Under the pieces are notes generated by a model. It did no database searches, was not told the DNA's origin, and saw only the letters and a program-made list of their open reading frames with translations. This document shows positions 43,046 through 53,128 of a stretch of DNA of 64,000 nt, in pieces (positions within the stretch are counted from its first letter, which is position 1; each line of letters begins with the position of its first letter). The stretch lies in the NCBI GenBank assembly GCA_029263455.1, contig JAJCXM010000019.1, positions 1 through 64,000 of the forward strand, written 5' to 3'. Both the position numbers and the translations under genes were made by a program. Origin of the DNA: Holophagae bacterium. Lineage in GTDB: Bacteria; Acidobacteriota; Holophagae; Acanthopleuribacterales; Acanthopleuribacteraceae.

Positions 43046-44188
43046 ATGGGCCTCTTCTCGTTTCACTCAAATACCATCAAGTTTCCCGAATTCACCGTAG
43101 GCGTGTTTGGTAAGCTTCCTTTTTATAAGGACTTCCTATACTCAAGCTTTGATAAGAGCTTTTCCGACTTACGCGATGCTTTTGACCACGGATTTGATAC
43201 GTTAATCCGATCACAGGCGTCGCGTCCGTATGTGGCACCAAATCGGCGATTGCTGATCCATCTGCCCAAGCACAAGGTGGATTTGGTTGGCTGTATTTGG
43301 GAAAGCGACGACGGCCTAAGAGGATTCCCTTTTCTGATCGCCACTGCCTTTCCGAAGAGATTCAAGAACGCTTCTTTCGCTTTCTATTGGCAAGCTTTGG
43401 AGGGATATTGGAAGTATCTTTCAGCCTATTACCAAGACCTGCGTTCACAAGACAATCCGACTGAGTTCTATAAACGTGTGCGAGGGATTGCCCATCAGCC
43501 ACCAATGATTAAAGCGGTGGAATGGACAATCAGCGAGCAAGCTCAATCAAATATATTGAGTGGCTCTATCAATGAGGGCTTCCTGACCCCTGTCGATCTG
43601 ACCGGCTTAGCCCCACACGAAGAAGCCGCTTTGTTACGTTCACTGACTATTAAGAGCAATCCGTCTTTTGTCTTATGGCCTAGCCCTGATTGGCGAGAAC
43701 GAGAAAACACCGAGATCATTGCCTATTTTGGTTCAAACGGAATAGATGACCTACGCTTCAATTTTTTCCTGCCGCCAGAACCTTCGCAACCCGAGAATCA
43801 AGTCGAAGATGCCAGTCAGCACGCCCCTTATCGCGACATTGATTTGGATGAGATCGCAGAGGCACCTGCCACCGCTCCAGAGCCACCCAACGAACCAGAA
43901 CCAGATGAGCTCACGGAACAGGCCACTGAAGAAAGTGTCCCTGCGGACCAGGAAAACAATGCAGAGACACTACGAATATCGCGCGCACTGGAAGATGCCA
44001 AGAATAAGGGCGAACTGGAGCACGAGTTGCCGACTCGCAGTATGGAAACTCAACAAGCTACCCCTTCTCAGAACGAAATTGAGACCACCGAGATCCCTTC
44101 CCGGCCTCCAGAAAATTCCGAGAAAACTAAATCTATCGACGATATTGACACACATAAAATGCCGATCGATCGCGACCAGTACAAATAA
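43046..44188 (+). CDS. tagF: T6SS-associated protein TagF with acidic tail
   Basis: The N-terminal 230 residues form the TagF domain: PEFTVGVFGKLPFYKDFLYSSFDKSFSDLRDAFDHGFDTL, VDLVGCIWESDDGLRGFPFLIATAFP. The last about 130 residues (from PEPSQPENQVED) are rich in Glu, Pro and Asp and look disordered. TagF represses T6SS assembly posttranslationally in Pseudomonas, together with or instead of PpkA/PppA and Fha1. No PpkA or PppA gene is present in the window. It follows tssM by 9 bp. Confidence 0.88.
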   Translation: MGLFSFHSNTIKFPEFTVGVFGKLPFYKDFLYSSFDKSFSDLRDAFDHGFDTLIRSQASRPYVAPNRRLLIHLPKHKVDLVGCIWESDDGLRGFPFLIATAFPKRFKNASFAFYWQALEGYWKYLSAYYQDLRSQDNPTEFYKRVRGIAHQPPMIKAVEWTISEQAQSNILSGSINEGFLTPVDLTGLAPHEEAALLRSLTIKSNPSFVLWPSPDWRERENTEIIAYFGSNGIDDLRFNFFLPPEPSQPENQVEDASQHAPYRDIDLDEIAEAPATAPEPPNEPEPDELTEQATEESVPADQENNAETLRISRALEDAKNKGELEHELPTRSMETQQATPSQNEIETTEIPSRPPENSEKTKSIDDIDTHKMPIDRDQYK

Positions 44189-44199
44189 CGAGGCCATAT

Positions 44200-45798
44200 A
44201 TGGATTTGTCCACCGTCAAAGATGTCTGTCTGACCGATATACCTGGAGATAATCCGGTCGGTGAGGACCCAAAATACGATGCGATGTACGAAGCTATTCG
44301 CGAAGAAATCGCAAAAATGGCCGGCATTGGCCATGGCGCCACAGATTGGGACAAGGTATGTAAAGACTCAATTCAACTCCTAACTGAGAACGCCAAAGAA
44401 TTCAATTTGGCCATTTATTTGACGGCCGGACTTGGAATCACCCAGGGACTCAAGGGCTTACTTGTTGGTATTGAAGCCACCGACGCCTTCATGCACAAAT
44501 ACTGGGGTAGCATGTACCCGCCCATCAAGAAGATTAAGATCCGAGGCCGGGCACTTGATTGGCTTAACGAACGTCTTAGTGAGGCGAAGGACCAAGGGAA
44601 GTTAGCGAGCAAAGACCGCGACGACGTGAAACGTGGAATCGAGTTGCTAGACACATTCAAAGACACCATTTACGAATTTTTCGAAGACCCACCATCTAAT
44701 TTCAAGTCCTTACGCAACTGGCTGGATGAAGTATTGGCACAGATTCCTGAGCCAAAACCGGAGCCACCGCCAGCGCCAGAAACATCCGAATCCGAGTCAG
44801 GTTCCGAAGAAACAAGTTCTGAACCTGGTGAAACGGTGGCTGCCCCCGCAAAAACATCTTCAGCTGCCCAAGTTCAAGTTGATGCGCCAACCCTCTCCGA
44901 TGATGCCTCACTTGAAGATATCCTTGCTGCCTTACAACCTATCGCCGGTCAATTGATTGCCGCGGCACCAAAATCACCCGTCGGATACCAACTAGCCAGA
45001 CAAGCTCTATGGGGCGACGCGAAGGTTCCTAATCACAGTGACAGCTTAGAAACGTTCATCCCTGCACCCGCCGATGAAATACGTTCGAGTCTTAAAGCCA
45101 TGTTTGGCAAAGCAAACTGGGAAAATCTACTGCAACGCAGCCAAGACCTGTTTCAGCGGTATCCGCTCTGGCTTGATTTGCAGTTTTATGCAGCGCAGGC
45201 GAGTCAGAACATGGGCGATGAGTTTAAGCCTGTCATGCGCGTCTTACAGTACGAAACCTACCAGCTGGTTGAGCAACTACCCAAGTTAGCCCAACTAAAG
45301 TTTGACGACGCCAGCCCATTCGCATCGACGCAGACACGAGACTGGATTGAACAACTTGGCTCTGAGCTGGGTGGTGGTGGAGGCGCTGCCGCCGATCCAG
45401 TCGCTGCCATGAAAAGTGCTCTCATGCAAAAAGGCACTGACGCTTTTGCTGAGGCGCTGGCTGAGTCTCAGTTGGCAATTGCCAAAGCAGATTCAGCCCG
45501 TGATGCCATGCGTATGAAAGCCGAAGTCGCCGCATTCTGCCTAGAGGCCGAACAAGCGCATTGGGCGATTGCCATGTTGCAGTCGCTGGCTGAGTCGATC
45601 CAGCGTTTTCAGGTAGACGAATTTGAACCCAAGTTGGCGGCACGTGTCTGGTCGTTGATGGTTCGCAGCTGCCGAGAACTTCGTGAAGAGGGTCCTCAAT
45701 TTGTCGAATTGGAACGCTCTGCCATGATCCGCCTAGCCAACGTCGATGTGGGCTTGGCAGGTGAACTACGCGTATCAAAGAGTCCATTTTCAGACTGA
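44200..45798 (+). CDS. tssA: T6SS assembly protein TssA (ImpA-N type)
   Basis: The 532-residue protein starts DVCLTDIPGDNPVGEDPKYDAMYEAI, the ImpA_N signature, and has ITQGLKGLLVGIEATDAFMHKYWGSMYPPIKK. A Pro/Glu/Ser-rich linker (about 184-220) leads to the C-terminal half with LARQALWG and repeated alpha-helices (EALAESQLAIAKADSARDAMRMK), which resemble the VasJ/TssA C-terminal domain. TssA coordinates tail-tube/sheath polymerisation at the distal end. It is the last gene of the plus operon, 11 bp after tagF. Confidence 0.88.
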   Translation: MDLSTVKDVCLTDIPGDNPVGEDPKYDAMYEAIREEIAKMAGIGHGATDWDKVCKDSIQLLTENAKEFNLAIYLTAGLGITQGLKGLLVGIEATDAFMHKYWGSMYPPIKKIKIRGRALDWLNERLSEAKDQGKLASKDRDDVKRGIELLDTFKDTIYEFFEDPPSNFKSLRNWLDEVLAQIPEPKPEPPPAPETSESESGSEETSSEPGETVAAPAKTSSAAQVQVDAPTLSDDASLEDILAALQPIAGQLIAAAPKSPVGYQLARQALWGDAKVPNHSDSLETFIPAPADEIRSSLKAMFGKANWENLLQRSQDLFQRYPLWLDLQFYAAQASQNMGDEFKPVMRVLQYETYQLVEQLPKLAQLKFDDASPFASTQTRDWIEQLGSELGGGGGAAADPVAAMKSALMQKGTDAFAEALAESQLAIAKADSARDAMRMKAEVAAFCLEAEQAHWAIAMLQSLAESIQRFQVDEFEPKLAARVWSLMVRSCRELREEGPQFVELERSAMIRLANVDVGLAGELRVSKSPFSD

Positions 45799-45968
45799 AA
45801 GCTTAAGTTGAAATGACCATATCGATTGATCTATATTGGCCGTGGTTCGTCAATCTTTTTTCAGGTAGGCTGAATCTTAGAACAAAATTCTTGGAAAAAC
45901 TGTCCCGGACAAACGATCGAGCTTTATGGACACTGAGCTTGATGGCGATCGTAATTAAAGGAGTATTT

Positions 45969-46259
45969 ATGTCGACTACGAAGTTATTCATCGGAAATTT
46001 GCCGTTTTCCGCGACCGAAGACGAAGTTCGGGCGCTTTTTCAGGAACTAGGCGAAGTCCGCTCTATCCATCTTGTTAACGACCGTGAAACAGGCCGACCA
46101 CGAGGGTTCGGTTTTGTTGAGTTAGACACCGAAGCAGCCGAGAAAGCCGTACGAGATTTTGACGGTATGGAATTTAACGGCCGTACCTTAGTGATCAATG
46201 TAGCGCGGGAACGCAATGATCATCGGGACCGAGGTGACAGCCACTCGCAACGACGTTAA
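45969..46259 (+). CDS. Small RRM RNA-binding protein
   Basis: ATG 45969 follows AAAGGAGTATTT and gives a 96-residue protein with one RRM: TKLFIGNLPFSATEDEVRALFQELGEV (RNP2 KLFIGNLP) and RPRGFGFVELDTEAAEKAV (RNP1 RGFGFVEL). The tail is basic and histidine-rich (RDRGDSHSQRR), short like the cold-induced cyanobacterial Rbp proteins. Such proteins bind single-stranded RNA and often respond to cold. The gene lies 170 bp after tssA with its own leader and terminator, so it is probably independent of the T6SS. Confidence 0.92.
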   Translation: MSTTKLFIGNLPFSATEDEVRALFQELGEVRSIHLVNDRETGRPRGFGFVELDTEAAEKAVRDFDGMEFNGRTLVINVARERNDHRDRGDSHSQRR

Positions 46260-46276
46260 TCGCTACGCCATCAATT

Positions 46277-46306
46277 AAGGCGGCCTCTTCGAATGGTCGC
46301 CTTTTT
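46277..46306 (+). terminator. Rho-independent terminator of the RRM gene
   Basis: The stem AAGGCGGCC/GGTCGCCTT with a 9-base loop and one G-T type pair is followed by a run of T residues, ending about 18-45 bp after the RRM stop. It also separates the RRM gene from the convergent FHA gene. Confidence 0.85.
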
Positions 46307-46324
46307 TTGTTGCCAAAAAAAGTA

Positions 46325-46660
46325 CTAGGCGAAAAAGGTCTGATTCTGATCAATCTCTTCGGGTTCCGAACCGTCCGGCTTATATACCAAAGTGTAATCC
46401 TCAATATAGATACGATCGCCAGGACTTAAAGGTCGCGACCCTGATACCATGCCGTCGTTTACGCGCGTACCATTAGCACTTCGATCTTCAAGCATGTGAG
46501 ATCCTTCAGGCGTCGTGACAATCGCCGCATGAACGCGCGAAACTCGATCATGGGGTAATTGAATATCACAATCGGCCGACCGCCCAATAAGCACTTGATC
46601 GGTGCTCAAACGAATCTTCACATATAGTTTGAATGAGACATAAAAATCAAGTCGTGGCAT
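46325..46660 (-). CDS. Small FHA-domain protein
   Basis: The 111-residue protein is almost only an FHA domain: VLIGRSADCDIQLPHDRVSRVHAAIV (GRS...C.I..P...VSR.HA) and LEDRSANGTRVND (the S/T-N-G-T loop), ending with an acidic tail with DQNQTFFA. FHA domains bind phospho-threonine peptides, so it likely reads the output of a Ser/Thr kinase. None is in the window. The position next to the T6SS could be coincidence; Fha-type proteins do regulate some T6SS. A weak ribosome-binding site precedes ATG 46660. Confidence 0.8.
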   Translation of the reverse strand: MPRLDFYVSFKLYVKIRLSTDQVLIGRSADCDIQLPHDRVSRVHAAIVTTPEGSHMLEDRSANGTRVNDGMVSGSRPLSPGDRIYIEDYTLVYKPDGSEPEEIDQNQTFFA

Positions 46661-46741
46661 CGCGTACTCACTTTCTCATGATGATCGAATCATTAACGGT
46701 TGAACCTTCATAATAGACGCTACGTATTGGTAGAGGCAAGC

Positions 46742-47581
46742 CTACCCGTTAAACGCTTTTGCATGAAATGCGATGTGCTCGTCGATGAAACTTTGGATGA
46801 AATAGTAGGAATGATCAAAGCCTTCCCGAATCCTCAAGTTCAACGATTTGCCAGCTTGCTGCGCTGCTTTTATCAACAGGTTCGGCCGCAATTGCTCGTC
46901 AATAAACGAATCGGACGTGCCTTGGTCAACTAGAATCTCTTTATCCCAAAGAGAATCAGCCATCAACGCACAGGCGTCATACGCCCGCCAACTCGAAGGG
47001 TCTTCACCTAAGTAGTTAAGAAACGCCTTCTCACCCCATGCACACTGAGTGGGCGCACAAATGGGGGCAAAAGCCGAAACACTCATATATTTGTCAGGGT
47101 TCCTCAACGCCAGAATCAAGGCGCCATGACCGCCCATCGAGTGGCCAAAGATGGACCGCCTTGTGGTCACGTTAAAATTCGATTCAATCACTTGGGGAAG
47201 TTCATCGCGCACATAGTCGTACATTCTATAGTGTTGAGACCAGGGTGCTTGTGTTGCGTTCACATAAAAACCAGCACCGCTGCCCAAGTCCCATGCTCGG
47301 TCCTCGCCTTCAATGCCAGTCTCTCTGGGGCTGGTGTCTGGCACCACAAGGACCACATTATGTTCGCAAGCGGCACGAAACGCCGCTGCCTTCATCATGA
47401 AATTCTCATCGCTGCATGTCAGACCAGAAAGCCAATACAGCACCGGCAACTTTTCTTCGGGATTTGGGTGAAATATCGAGAAGCGCATAGGCGCATTGCA
47501 AACCCGTGATTCATGGATCCAAAAACCCAAATCGCCATCCCAAACGCGATACGCTGCTCTGCGTGTGATCGTCGGTTCCAT
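46742..47581 (-). CDS. fghA: S-formylglutathione hydrolase
   Basis: The 279-residue protein has the esterase-D fold with the nucleophile elbow GHSMGGHG (Ser148), the LYWLSGLTCSDENF oxyanion region, and catalytic Asp (DQGTSDSF) and His (GFDHSYYF) near the C-terminus. It hydrolyses S-formylglutathione to formate and glutathione. It follows frmA by 2 bp, the usual pair for glutathione-dependent formaldehyde detoxification. Length is typical. Confidence 0.93.
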   Translation of the reverse strand: MEPTITRRAAYRVWDGDLGFWIHESRVCNAPMRFSIFHPNPEEKLPVLYWLSGLTCSDENFMMKAAAFRAACEHNVVLVVPDTSPRETGIEGEDRAWDLGSGAGFYVNATQAPWSQHYRMYDYVRDELPQVIESNFNVTTRRSIFGHSMGGHGALILALRNPDKYMSVSAFAPICAPTQCAWGEKAFLNYLGEDPSSWRAYDACALMADSLWDKEILVDQGTSDSFIDEQLRPNLLIKAAQQAGKSLNLRIREGFDHSYYFIQSFIDEHIAFHAKAFNG

Positions 47582-47583
47582 GA

Positions 47584-48726
<1,143 letters not shown>

Positions 48727-48840
48727 TTATTCTCCCATACAAATCCGACATGGATCCAGTTGAAGCTTAGGCTGATCATCGCAAAATTCTTCGGTCAGGT
48801 TGAGTGCTCGGTGCTCGCGGTTCTCGGGTCCAAAGCAGGC

Positions 48841-49335
48841 CTATTGAGGCAATTGCTTTTCGATGGTTTCGACACGCAACTGACGGAGATCTGATTTATA
48901 GGTTTCCACCAAAATTGGTGCCCCGGCCATGCTTTTGGAAAACCATAGACGCATTAAACCGTCGGGTTGTTGAACTTCATATAACCAGCAAGCTTGCTTA
49001 CCGAAAACGGATTCAAGTTCCACTTCAGACCGTTTTGTACTTGAAGCTGGAAACAGGGCATGCTGACGCAGGTCCTCCCAAGTGGCCTGACTCACGCTTG
49101 ATTCTCCGACCGCTTCACCAGTCTCCGAACAAGGTTGGCTCGTAAAATGAATCTCCGTCTCGTTTCCATCATGGAAGCGGATAACTAGATACGATACTTC
49201 ATTATCAGCAGCAGTGATTTTTGTCTTAACGACGGTTTCGTTAGGGTGAGCCTGCCTGATTTGAGCTGCCGTATACGGGGTCGGTAACATGTTGGCGGGA
49301 TCGCCAACCAACAATACAATTAATATCAAGATCAT
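48841..49335 (-). CDS. Exported hypothetical protein (164 aa)
   Basis: ATG 49335 with CGGAGGAGTCATTTCG upstream starts a signal peptide (MILILIVLLVGDPANM). The mature part contains EVSYLVIRFHDGNETEIHF, two cysteines (QPCSETG and KQACWLYE) and a C-terminal segment ETYKSDLRQLRVETIEKQL. No motif was recognised. The earlier start at 49383 would add a poorly charged extension. It lies between frmA and the divergent TetR gene. Confidence 0.65.
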   Translation of the reverse strand: MILILIVLLVGDPANMLPTPYTAAQIRQAHPNETVVKTKITAADNEVSYLVIRFHDGNETEIHFTSQPCSETGEAVGESSVSQATWEDLRQHALFPASSTKRSEVELESVFGKQACWLYEVQQPDGLMRLWFSKSMAGAPILVETYKSDLRQLRVETIEKQLPQ

Positions 49336-49668
49336 CGAAATGACTCCTCCGTAACGATCAGTCACATAATCAAAATTGTGCACTAAATTTGGCTGCCTTT
49401 AAACTGTCATTCTTCGATAACTATCATTTACATAATTGATTCTCGCCATAGGCGTCCATCGGCGCGCCTTCATGCGCCGACGGCACGTCAGGAACAAGCT
49501 CGCAGAATATGCAAGAAACATCTATTACCTGGCGCCTCACAGCAATAACTGAACTCCTTAGTTTCATATTTACGCAATAAGTGAAGTAATGTTTTGTCTT
49601 TGTTTTCAGTTGCGGCATTCAGCCCAGATTTATCGAACAAGGCACGATCCATATGCGACAATGATGTT

Positions 49669-50298
49669 ATGAGTGACGAAATACTTAGCAAGCGCCAAAG
49701 TAACTGGAACAACAAACACGATGGCATCGCAAACGCTGCTGCAAAGTTGTTCACGACGCATGGATATGAAGGCGTCAATATGGACCAGGTCGCCAGTGCG
49801 GCAAAGGTATCAAAGGCTACCGTTTACCGGCATTTTGACAGTAAAGACGATCTTTATGTCCATATCATCGAGCGCCTTTGCGATCAGGCCGATCAACGAA
49901 TTTTGCCCATCGACTTTGATCAGCCCGTGGCGGCCTTGACAATGATGGGTATGGCCTACTTTCGGCGCTTCAGTCACCCACAAATTAGGGCCTTAACGCA
50001 GACAGTGTCTTCGAGTTCGCGTAATTTCCCCATGGTCGGTGATCTTTTTTGGCGAACGGGACCCGGTTTTGGCTTTGATGTTATTAAGAAGATCTTAGCG
50101 AAACTTAAACAAAACTGTCCGCACATCTCGGTGGACGTGGAACTAGCTGCATGGATGTTTTTTGGGGCTATCACCGGGCGTCAGCTCATAGAAATGATCT
50201 GCCACAAGAACGAACTGATCGACGAAACGATCATGTTGAGCCGGGCCGAGACCATCGTTGATGTCTTTCTTAAAGGCATTGGCTACGACCCTACTTAA
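49669..50298 (+). CDS. TetR-family transcriptional regulator
   Basis: ATG 49669 gives a 209-residue protein with the TetR_N helix-turn-helix (GIANAAAKLFTTHGYEGVNMDQVASAAKVSKATVYRHFDSKDDLYVHII, key residues given) and a TetR_C-type effector domain that starts with DQADQRILPIDFDQP and includes FSHPQIRALTQTV. The start is chosen over 49594 because the extra N-terminal residues are not typical. It is divergent from 48841-49335 and precedes the exported gene 50443, either of which it may control. Confidence 0.87.
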   Translation: MSDEILSKRQSNWNNKHDGIANAAAKLFTTHGYEGVNMDQVASAAKVSKATVYRHFDSKDDLYVHIIERLCDQADQRILPIDFDQPVAALTMMGMAYFRRFSHPQIRALTQTVSSSSRNFPMVGDLFWRTGPGFGFDVIKKILAKLKQNCPHISVDVELAAWMFFGAITGRQLIEMICHKNELIDETIMLSRAETIVDVFLKGIGYDPT

Positions 50299-50442
50299 TC
50301 ACTGCGCGCTAACCACATAGCCTGGGCGAGACCTAGCAGCGAAGATGTGAAAGTATGTGAAAATCCAATCTCTGCATCCAAAAACCAGCGTAATCATATT
50401 ACAATACGAAACCGTATAGTTTTATTATTTAGAGGTGTTGGA

Positions 50443-51171
50443 ATGACAATTTTGATCGCTTTACTAAGTGTATTGATAACAGAGGGGATGGATCAGCAAA
50501 CATGGGGCATTATCTTGCCAACCGAATTAGAGATCAGGTTGGCACTGAGTGCAGCGCCACGACATCTGCAGCCAGAAGCGGGTATTTATGTACTTGAGGC
50601 CAAGGGCTATCGCAGGGTCAGGGCGTCAAAGAACGGATTTGAGTGTTTGGTGACACGGCCGGATTTCGGCACCCAATTGGGCTGTTTTGAGCCGCAGTGT
50701 TATGGACCTGAGGCTGTCAAAACGATCGTTCCGGCTGTGATAGAAAACGCGAGGCTCAGGGCCTTGGGTTTAAGCAATAAGGAAATCGATCGCCGCATGC
50801 GCGAGGGCTTTGATAGCGGCCGCTTTCAGAAACCCAGCAGACAGGGTGTTGTTTACATGTTGTCACCGGCTAACCGGGTTGCTTTGAGACAAGACGGCTT
50901 GATGGTTTCCGGCGGCGGAATTGTGCCAGCGCCTCCGCATATCATGTTTTTTGGGACGGACCTAGACAAGCAAGAACTTGGTATTCAGGTCTCGGGCGCG
51001 CGGCCAGCATGGCTGCCAATTCTAACTGCAGAAAACAGTTATTGGGCTTGGGTGGTCATGATGCTGGGTCCAGACGCAGAGCGTGAGATCCGCGAATATG
51101 ACGAAAACGTCAAGCTCGTCAAGGACATGGGTAAGTACTTAAATATGGATGCAACAGGTTCACACCACTAA
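50443..51171 (+). CDS. Exported hypothetical protein (242 aa)
   Basis: ATG 50443 with AGAGGTGTTGGA before it gives a signal-like start (MTILIALLSVLITEGMDQQ). The body has APRHLQPEAGIYVLEAKGYRRVRASKNGFECLVTR, two cysteine-containing loops (GCFEPQCYG) and PPHIMFFGTDLD. I do not recognise the family. It follows the TetR gene on the same strand and may be its target. The upstream extension to 50347 lacks a ribosome-binding site. Confidence 0.65.
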   Translation: MTILIALLSVLITEGMDQQTWGIILPTELEIRLALSAAPRHLQPEAGIYVLEAKGYRRVRASKNGFECLVTRPDFGTQLGCFEPQCYGPEAVKTIVPAVIENARLRALGLSNKEIDRRMREGFDSGRFQKPSRQGVVYMLSPANRVALRQDGLMVSGGGIVPAPPHIMFFGTDLDKQELGIQVSGARPAWLPILTAENSYWAWVVMMLGPDAEREIREYDENVKLVKDMGKYLNMDATGSHH

Positions 51172-51243
51172 GCGCACGAACCGTTGACTAGCTCCTTACC
51201 GGATTTGTCTTATCAAACATGAGGGCCCGATTCAGGGCCTTCA

Positions 51244-52908
51244 CTATAGCTTGTCAATGGTGGGAGGGCATGCCCCAACATTGACATATTGCACCAGATC
51301 GTGAATCGCTGGCACACGCTGAAGGCAGTCATCGACCGTCGAGTGCCAATGGGTGACAACAGTTGGTAGGGATAAGGAAGGATCAGGAGCCAGGATTCGA
51401 TAACGATGATTTGCTGGCAAGAAATAGCTATGCGAATTGCCATCGTTCCAATGAAGTTCCACATGAATCGGATCAGATTGATCGCCTACTCCAAAATGAG
51501 CAACCGCTTCACTGTTTCCAAGATAGTTTGCATTACCATTGATCTGAAAAGATTTTGACAGGGAACCAGCGTGCACGGTCACACGTGTGCCAAATCCGTC
51601 GATCGCCAAGTCATTTCGATGGCTCGTTTGCGCGCGAACCTGAAGCCACTTATTGCTTGAGTTGAGGTCGTTGCGGAATAATCGCATTGCTGCACCGTAA
51701 GAGAAAATTACGACATCCATATCACCATCGCGGTCGAAATCAAGATGAACCAACGATCGACCTTGATCGAAATGAATCAGGCCTAAAGATTGGCTTACCT
51801 CAGAAAAGGTAAGATCGCCGTTATTGCGAAAAACCGTGGTCGGATGGCTTGGGAAGGTGCTCCAGCCATTGGTCGATACAACATCAAGCCAACCATTGTG
51901 ATCATAATCTAAGCCCACGGTTCCCCAGGCCCAACCTCCAAAGCGCATGCCGCATGATTCCGGTAATACCAATAGTTGGTTTTTGCCTTGATTAATCATC
52001 AGGATGTTGCCGTCAAACAATCCGCCATTTCCCCTGAAAATCGAAGTAATATGCCAGTCCAAAAGATAGTCGTTATTGAAATCGCCGAGATATCCGCCCA
52101 TACCGTTGGTTTCCACGCAGCAGCCTGAAATGTCGGTGACGTCTGCAAAGGTCCCATCTCCCTGATTGGTGTAATAATGACTGGAATTGTAGTCAGCTGA
52201 AACCAGGATTTCCGGAAACAGATCATCGTTCATATCGCCAAAATGAACTGAGAACCCGTGCGTATTACTACGGTCTATGCCTGCCAGGTCTGTGACATCG
52301 GTAAAGGTTCCATCGCCGTTATTTTGAAATAATATGTTCCCCATTGATCCGAAGAACCAGCCGGTGACAAAAAGATCCAAGTCACCATCAAGATCGTAAT
52401 CGCCAAATGCAGAACTGTAACCGTCGTGTGTGTCTGGAGAGCTGGTCGTAACTCCTGCATTGGCCGCCATATCAACAAACGAAGTACCTTGAACATTACG
52501 ATACAAGCGATGGTGCCCTGGTCCCAAGTTTCCGGTCACGCCAAAACTGGTTATGTAGATGTCGGGCCAACCATCACGATCATAGTCACCCACTGCTGCA
52601 CCGACACCAAAGTGACTGTCTTGCACACCCCAACTTGCCGCCTGGTCACTAAAAGTTCCATCACCATTGTTTATGAACAAACCGTCTTCGACACCACCGC
52701 CTCCGAATACAAAAAGGTCAGGCCAACCGTCTCGATTAAAATCACCAACCGTCCCCCCTCCTTCCATGAGTTGCCCGGCGTGGGCTTCACCGGGCACATG
52801 ATTGAATAGGAGACCAGCGGCTATTGTTTGATCCGAAAATTGAGCAAATGAGCGCACGCTAGCTAGGACAACGCAACAGGATACGAACCAAGCCGCCGAA
52901 TTCTGCAT
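51244..52908 (-). CDS. Exported FG-GAP/VCBS beta-propeller with ASPIC/UnbV domain (CRTAC1-like)
   Basis: The 554-residue protein has a signal peptide (SCCVVLASVRSFA-Q). Repeats of the type DFNRDGWPDLFVFGGGG and DYDLDGDLDLFVTG are FG-GAP units binding calcium through DxDxDG. The C-terminal 120 residues carry the ASPIC/UnbV domain (KWLQVRAQ, GFGTRVTVHAG, HFGVGDQSDPIHVELHW). Such proteins are common in Acidobacteria, Planctomycetes and Bacteroidetes and are secreted; the ligand is unknown. Two cysteines near the C-terminus (DDCLQRVPA, NVGACPPT) may form a disulfide. Confidence 0.88.
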   Translation of the reverse strand: MQNSAAWFVSCCVVLASVRSFAQFSDQTIAAGLLFNHVPGEAHAGQLMEGGGTVGDFNRDGWPDLFVFGGGGVEDGLFINNGDGTFSDQAASWGVQDSHFGVGAAVGDYDRDGWPDIYITSFGVTGNLGPGHHRLYRNVQGTSFVDMAANAGVTTSSPDTHDGYSSAFGDYDLDGDLDLFVTGWFFGSMGNILFQNNGDGTFTDVTDLAGIDRSNTHGFSVHFGDMNDDLFPEILVSADYNSSHYYTNQGDGTFADVTDISGCCVETNGMGGYLGDFNNDYLLDWHITSIFRGNGGLFDGNILMINQGKNQLLVLPESCGMRFGGWAWGTVGLDYDHNGWLDVVSTNGWSTFPSHPTTVFRNNGDLTFSEVSQSLGLIHFDQGRSLVHLDFDRDGDMDVVIFSYGAAMRLFRNDLNSSNKWLQVRAQTSHRNDLAIDGFGTRVTVHAGSLSKSFQINGNANYLGNSEAVAHFGVGDQSDPIHVELHWNDGNSHSYFLPANHRYRILAPDPSLSLPTVVTHWHSTVDDCLQRVPAIHDLVQYVNVGACPPTIDKL

Positions 52909-53128
52909 TTCCCAACCTAACCTAATGTTTTCGCCATATTACGATGATTAAAGTATACGGCGATTCACTGATGAAAAGATAGAGACTTCGGTCTTGGTGC
53001 CAGTAGCGTTAGACTGTCACCTACCGCTCAATGGAATATTAGTAAGGTTATGTTCAATGACATAGGTTTATGTTGACAGTTCGGCTGGACTCTGTCATTT
53101 CCTTATCTGTTTTGCGTGGAGGAAAAGA

